Assembly (NCBI RefSeq): GCF_964204645.1
Contig: NC_134033.1
Span: forward strand, 6,608,231 to 6,668,230
Length of the DNA: 60,000 nt
Direction: 5' to 3'
Origin: Tubulanus polymorphus
Lineage: Eukaryota > Nemertea > Palaeonemertea > Tubulaniformes > Tubulanidae
The notes below the pieces were generated by a model that was not told where the DNA came from, did no database searches, and saw nothing but the letters and a program-made list of their open reading frames with translations. Shown piece by piece: positions 54,721 to 60,000 of the stretch. The stretch's first letter is position 1, and the number at the start of each line of letters is the position of its first letter. The position numbers were made by a program, and so were the translations under genes.

Positions 54721-56533
54721 ATTTTTGCCAATAAAATATCGTCGATAATTGTGATTGATCATTGGAAGTCAGAACCAGTTAATAACTAATACATGCCTTC
54801 TAATTGATAAGATTCCTCCTTTACAGGGAACTTGGCTTTAACCTTGCAGAGGATACTAACCTCTATAGACCTATGTATATGTGTAGGCCTAACATCCGGA
54901 CGGATAGGTCTTAGGCCTATTGAATTTCAACCCTCCTAAACATCGTATTCCTACACCTTATTTAACGGGGATAGGTCTCTGGGATATTCAATTCGTAAAA
55001 TCGGTTTCATTTTCGGATTATGAAGAAAGAAATCTTTTGTACATCGCAGGAATGTTGCTGGTTTTTTTTGCAAATTTTGTTTTGGAGTTTAATCCATGAT
55101 TCCGTTAATTACCACAACAATTACATGTGTTTGTTTGAGACAGTAAAGCTCAGTACCGGAAGACCTAAAGGTCACGTAAAACTCAGTAAACATTTCAAGC
55201 GACCCGAGGAACGATCTCCTACCCCCCGCGGCGAACACTTATTCCGAATATAAGCGTGAGTCCGCTTACGGATGAGAGTGTGTCATATACCTGTATTCAG
55301 TAAATATCTTGTGGATTTGGTAAAGATCGGTATGTAAATTAACTAAAACACAACTTTTCGCTCTCGTTGGCCCTACACTGATGTAACTATACTGGTGTCA
55401 TTGTAACATGGATAACATGGATAAGATTGGGTCAGGACTAGCCTAAAATCTAATTCAGTATATTCACTTTTCGCTGGATATTATTAAAACAACGCAGTAT
55501 GCCTAGTGGTAGGGGCACGCGTATTTTTTTGTCCGATCGCGGCGAATTTATAAATCGCCCGCAAAATTCGTTCGTGTGGCCACTCACGGCGACGACGATT
55601 TCATCGCTACGTGTGCTGTACATTTTGCTGTACGTAGGTTTGGTATACCGTCTCCAATCTCGACGGATGAGTGTACGGTACAGCTGAACGCATTATACCA
55701 ATGGGAATAGGGCCTATTGATTGGGCTCATTATTTCCTGCTTTGAAATATTGAAATAAGCCAATGTTCATTCAAATATCCAGCATTGGAGAAAGTTTGAA
55801 TACTGTATACATGTAAGGTTTTCATGTTCTATGAATATTTTGCAGTTCATGGGTATATGCTGATGTCAAACATATGAAGATAAATGGTCAAGGGCAGTAA
55901 GTCAACACCAACTCTCTTCGACCGATGTTGCATCATACCATATACGGTCTGATTCTTTCAACTGAGGCAAAGCGATTAACACGATCGACATAACACTGGA
56001 ATAGTTTGCAGTGACTAACAGTTTATTTACTAGTGGAATAGGTTTGATATTTACGCACGTGTTGCAAGGTTAAAATCAGTATAGAATTAGTAATCCATAA
56101 AAGCCAAAATCATCATCGGCCCGATACCCAGACCAAAGCAATTCATAATCGATCGATTGAATCTACAATTATATTTATTTATTCAAATATTTCAATAAAA
56201 AGATTAATTCCTTGAAATCTATTTTAGATCCTAATACGTTCTTATATCAGTAAATGTATTCACAACACCTATTGACTCAGCAGATTCTTAAGATGAGTTT
56301 CTTAATAGAACGGATCCATTTTTAAGCGTGGTGATACAAAATAAATGCTTGGTCTAATCAATTCATATTTATTTATTTTACGTCCACATAAGTTCGGTTT
56401 CAAAGCTGAAACATATTGGACGTTTTACACAGTGGTTGTATATTAGGTTCGAATATGCCAATACATTATATTTCATGTATCGGCATTTAAATTTCCAATA
56501 ATTCCTATCAACCTGAATGGCATGGTGCGGATT
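54721..56533. other. Non-coding intron sequence of the damaged BHMT copy
   Basis: Only short ORFs. The 77-codon ORF at 55020 has no recognisable content. No TIR, repeat or RNA gene seen. Confidence 0.4.
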
Positions 56534-56568
56534 TGCAGAAAACCCGTTATCGCTGGTTTGCAGCTATA
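56534..56568 (-). repeat. Inverted repeat arm B (35 bp)
   Basis: Complement of 53807-53841 with one mismatch (G for C in the centre). See the entry there. Confidence 0.8.
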
Positions 56569-56888
56569 TATGTTAAAATTACTGTTTGAAGACCGCGACT
56601 GAATGTGAAGGCTTGCGGCAATAAATTTGTTTATTTACTCTTGAATTGATAATCGAAGTGAGAACCAGCCTGCGGATGATTTCGGGATGACGACTCTAAA
56701 AAACATGTCACCTCATTGAATGGGGCTCAATGTTCGATGTTCACCGCCCGACAGTGCTTTTGTAACGTTGATTCATCAAAATAGATCGAAGGGAGCTAAA
56801 TTAAATAAAACGGATTGTATCGGAAACCGCGCTTAGGTAAGAAAGCCTTTGCAGTTTTGGCGTCAATTGTCAAATAATAATAATAAAC

Positions 56889-56988
56889 ACGCGATATCAA
56901 TAGGGTTTTCTGTGATGTAACAGAAAACCCTAAAGAAACACGCGAATCTCAATAGGGTTTTCTGCGAAGTAACAGAAAACCCTAATTA
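56889..56988. repeat. Tandem pair of hairpins, TAGGGTTTTCTG stem
   Basis: A unit of about 52 bp beginning ACACGCGA is present twice. Each holds a hairpin with stem TAGGGTTTTCTG/CAGAAAACCCTA (56901-56932 and 56953-56984) and a loop of about eight bases. Two related hairpins lie at 59190-59218 and 59227-59257. Confidence 0.85.
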
Positions 56989-59061
56989 ATTATGAATAAC
57001 TGAATTTTAAGACGGAGAAAACTCGAGAGGTCAGGGTTGTCAGTTCTCCATATTCTAAGTGTATTTCGGTACGTTGGTCCAACTATTGTGAGATTTATCG
57101 GCCAGGGAGTTCGTCTATTATTTCGGTTTTCCGATCTGTTTCGGTGATTTTATTTAGCGAATTTTCGTTTCCGTGGAGAGTTCAGTCGCGCTCAATGCTT
57201 GATTCAATTTGCTCCGTTCGTGCGGGAGGCGTAACAAATACCTTATATTTTGCAGTTTTACGTGACCCTTTTGAATACTCAGATCTTACCGTTTTCATTG
57301 TTCTTGTTTATGGCTGGCCAGCTTCGTGTTGCGTTTGCCCTTGTATTCTACGGATTTTACTTGTTGGTCAATGTCTCTTACCGTTTTCCGAGGTGTAAAT
57401 AAAATTGCAAAGGATTTGGGCGTCTGAAACCTGTTGATTGTTTACGCTGGTAATGAAGTTAGATCGTCGATCAGTTTCAATTTGTTGTTTTATTGCGTCC
57501 TGTTTTCAATTCTCTAGCCGCGGGCCTCTAAGTGTCCGTTGCTACGGCTTCGGTCATGTTGGCTGTTGGTTTAGTATACTCCTTTAAGTTGCCTTTGGGA
57601 TTCGGTACGATCTGTTTTGTGTGGGTGTAGATTCTATTTTCGACGTGTGTGGTTACCGTTGGGTAACTATTGAGGGGTTGCTTTTCCTTATGTCTCTGGT
57701 CATGTTACCGCGGTTGATGATGCTTACAAACCATTGTACGTGTATATAGTCTATCTTTGAGGGAATATTGCGATTAGGCAATATTGCTTCTTTGCGCTTG
57801 CTGTTTTGATCTAATGTTTAACTCCCCTTTATGGTTTGGGTTTGGGTTTTGGAATGTTAGTTTTGGGGTTTTATGGATTGTCTTTTCGGAGTGTTTGGTG
57901 CGTCGCTTGGGCAGTATCGGTTTTCCCCATATTCTATATTTCTGTACTTTGTCCGCACAACGGGGAGTGAGATTATCATACTTTTATAAGTCCGCGTATT
58001 GGCGAATGCGCAGCGAGCTACATGGTTGTTATGGATTGAAAAGACTACATACAACCAGTCTTAACCCTTTTGGTTCTCGGTCATGCCTGACGTCGTTTTG
58101 TTTGGCCATCAGGATTTTACCGCAGGATTTTTTTTTGTTTAGAAACAATGATCGATCAAAGGTCGTATATGTGTGTTTACGGCCGAATGCCGAATACCGT
58201 GTTGTCCAATTTCAATTTATTCCGTTCGTATGTATGATTGCCGAGTTTGGCTTCAATTAGGGCATTGTGCTTAAAACAGATCAAACCTTATTCATAAAAT
58301 ACTACATTGTATTCCACGCCACCGGTTCGACTATACGCAGCAGTTAACTCTAAACTTTTCTATAAAAAATGTACCAGTTGATATTATGTTATAAATGTCT
58401 CACACTTGGGAATCAATTTTCTTCTGCATTTCGATGTAAACGAAATGTTATCTCGGGACACAAATTGTTAAATTGGCTTTCAGAGGATGTTGATGTTGTT
58501 CCATCTATTACGCTCTGTTACGCTACGGTGCAATGGATTTCAGTGTCGCGTCACAAATGTCGCTGTCGTGACCCAGGTCTCTAAATTCCTGAAAATGAAT
58601 GCTGAGTAACTATAGACAATAAACTGGGATCCACAACATCAGCTATTCCAGCAGATGACGTGACGAACACTCAGTGGTACCATGGGAATGTAGGAGTGTA
58701 GATAGATATTTCGTTATGTTGTCAAAATTATCTTCTTAAATTTTTAGGAATCCAAATCCATCCATTTCTTTACCAGTACCAAAAATATATAAATTAAATC
58801 CATTTTTCTACTCAGTGATTAGTATGCACGAGCTATCAGTTAAGCAAACAGAGAAATTCATTTGCTTTTCTGAGTGTAGTTGATGCGATTGAACGCGGAA
58901 GACCGAGCAAACCTGGTGGATTGTCACAAGTGGAACCCTCGTTTACTACAGCAGCGATGGAGTAGCGTAGATTGACAGTTTTGTAGGACGCTCTGAGCCA
59001 TAACTGTAATATAAAAGCTATTATCATTAGGCTTATATCTCAATCTCAATTCTCTCTGTAG
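56989..59061. other. Non-coding stretch rich in T and G
   Basis: The ORF 57784-58260 (158 codons) is rich in Phe, Cys and Trp as expected from a T/G-rich strand, has no recognisable domain and a minus-strand shadow, so it is not called. Otherwise nothing recognised up to the exon-2-like piece of the BHMT copy. Confidence 0.4.
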
Positions 59062-59189
59062 TAAGAAATTTACACAAGGATATTGTCCAGGCATTTTCAT
59101 TTTTCGGCTGTGATAGTACATTAAAATTTGATGTAAGTACCGAATGTTGTATGCCCGGTGAAAGTTGGAAAACGTCAGTTGATTTTTTT

Positions 59190-59257
59190 AGGGTTTTCTG
59201 ACTTTTGTCGAAAACCCTCTTGTAATTAGGGTTTCTGCTGCTTCGGCAGAAACCCTA
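59190..59257. repeat. Second pair of AGGGTTT hairpins
   Basis: Hairpins 59190-59218 (AGGGTTTTC...GAAAACCCT) and 59227-59257 (TAGGGTTTCTGC...GCAGAAACCCTA) share the stem family of 56901-56984, but the second has a one-base shorter T run matched by a one-base shorter A run on the other side. Confidence 0.8.
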
Positions 59258-60000
59258 TTGGATTCCTGCTGATTATTATTTTAACATATTTTCCACTGAG
59301 TTTCGTCACATAAAAATCATCTTCTATTAGATTTGACTACTAACAACTTTGAAACGAAATGTTAAACTCTGAAAATAATATAACAGTCTCTTTCAGCGCG
59401 TAGTTTCTATGGATGTACTGTGCTTCCTATTTTAAACTTGAAGTTACTAAAAGATAACACCGGTGGAAATAGCAATCATCAATCACGGCGCGCATACTGG
59501 CGCGAATCTGAAAATTTGTGACGTCATTTCATAAACAAATAAATAAGGAAGGCTCCGAGAATATCCAAATCACAGTTTACTGTGAATAACTGGGGTTCGA
59601 CCATTCACAAGTTAAAAATGTACTTCTTGTTTGTGAAGTAAGTTTATTAAAAGCAGTTCCTTTTAAACAACCTATAATAGTATAATTTTGTTCGTGGATA
59701 TCAATACTTCGAAAAATCAACAGCGGTTTATTTAATTACTGTACCGGTACGCGTTTTCTTAATTGAATTGAATTGGGCCGGTCCAAAAGGCGGGTCATAC
59801 TAGTTAGCGTCAGAAAATGTGAGCGTCGGTGATACCTTGTTATCGTCGATATAAAACGGTCTAAAGTCAGTTTATACATCACATACATTACAAATTGGAG
59901 GTCCCTTGTACATGTACATCACATCGTGACGCAGCGGCGATGGTAATGTCATAGAAGAATAAAGTCAGTTGAAAATCCACTGCACCGATAAAGAATGATT
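59258..60000. other. Non-coding window end
   Basis: No gene recognised. The word GGTCATACT(A/G)(G/A)TTAGCGTCA near 59796 also occurs near 20279 inside the Mutator-like element, possibly a shared repeat. BHMT exon 3 of the second copy was not found before the window ends. Confidence 0.35.

Larger units (their letters stand above)
53095..59132 (+). pseudogene. Second BHMT copy, exons 1 and 2, damaged
   Basis: Exon 1 (53095-53250) matches BHMT exon 1 from its second Met, with donor CAG/GTAAAT at 53251. One G is lost near 53215, turning the Trp of the W-T-P-E motif region into an in-frame TGA and shifting the rest. Exon 2 (59062-59132, acceptor GTAG, donor GTAAGT) matches 45819-45910 but lacks 21 nt, that is seven codons (E-F-V-R-A-G-A) in the middle. 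Further exons would lie beyond the window. Given the frameshift it is probably a pseudogene, though the exon-2 loss is in frame. Confidence 0.8.

Noticed and set aside
57784-58260. 158-codon + strand ORF
   Set aside because: The composition is dominated by T/G-rich codons (Phe, Cys, Trp, Leu), no domain or splice context is visible, and the complement is also partly open. Treated as chance.

Overview
The window is nuclear DNA of a multicellular animal. It has spliced genes with GT/AG introns, AATAAA signals, and many retrotransposons and DNA transposons. A tandem-repeat element that resembles the HINE/pearl-type elements known from bivalves, together with Penelope-like elements, makes a marine lophotrochozoan such as a mollusc a reasonable guess. 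That is inference. No tRNA, rRNA or CRISPR was recognised, and everything was read by eye without database searches.

Host genes. (1) A cytosolic sulfotransferase on the + strand has exons 4136-4325, 4416-4712 and 35183-35604. They splice in frame to exactly 302 codons plus stop, with an intron of about 30.5 kb between exons 2 and 3. (2) A betaine-homocysteine S-methyltransferase (BHMT) gene on the + strand has six exons visible between 45301 and 48855. (3) A broken second BHMT copy has exon 1 at 53095 and exon 2 at 59062. Two weak minus-strand exon candidates lie near 37.8 and 38.5 kb.

The giant sulfotransferase intron is a nest of mobile DNA. A minus-strand non-LTR retrotransposon (about 4877-14640) is split by a young Ty3/gypsy element (7285-14020, near-identical LTRs, 4-bp target duplication). 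A Penelope-like piece (14713-15180) follows. Next comes a very AT-rich block of about 19.5 kb (15181-34632) that is a decayed Polinton/Maverick-like virus-type element. It carries a protein-primed type B DNA polymerase, a double-jelly-roll major capsid candidate, a chromodomain integrase, an A32-like packaging ATPase, and about ten small or unassigned genes. This block was itself hit by a Tc1/mariner-type MITE, a Mutator-like long-TIR element, a truncated LINE tail, a tandem-repeat Helitron-like element and a (TA)58 microsatellite.

Most notable. The polymerase gene carries an intein with LAGLIDADG endonuclease remnants, exactly in the catalytic Y-x-D-T-D-S motif. In addition, every recognisable gene start in the virus-like block, on both strands, sits in the same sequence TAAATG. 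This resembles a poxvirus-style late promoter fused to the start codon and often to the preceding gene's stop codon. Penelope-like pieces carry hammerhead-ribozyme-like cores. The rest of the window (35.7-45 kb and 49-60 kb) is mostly non-coding, with small tandem and inverted repeats and eroded LINE fragments.
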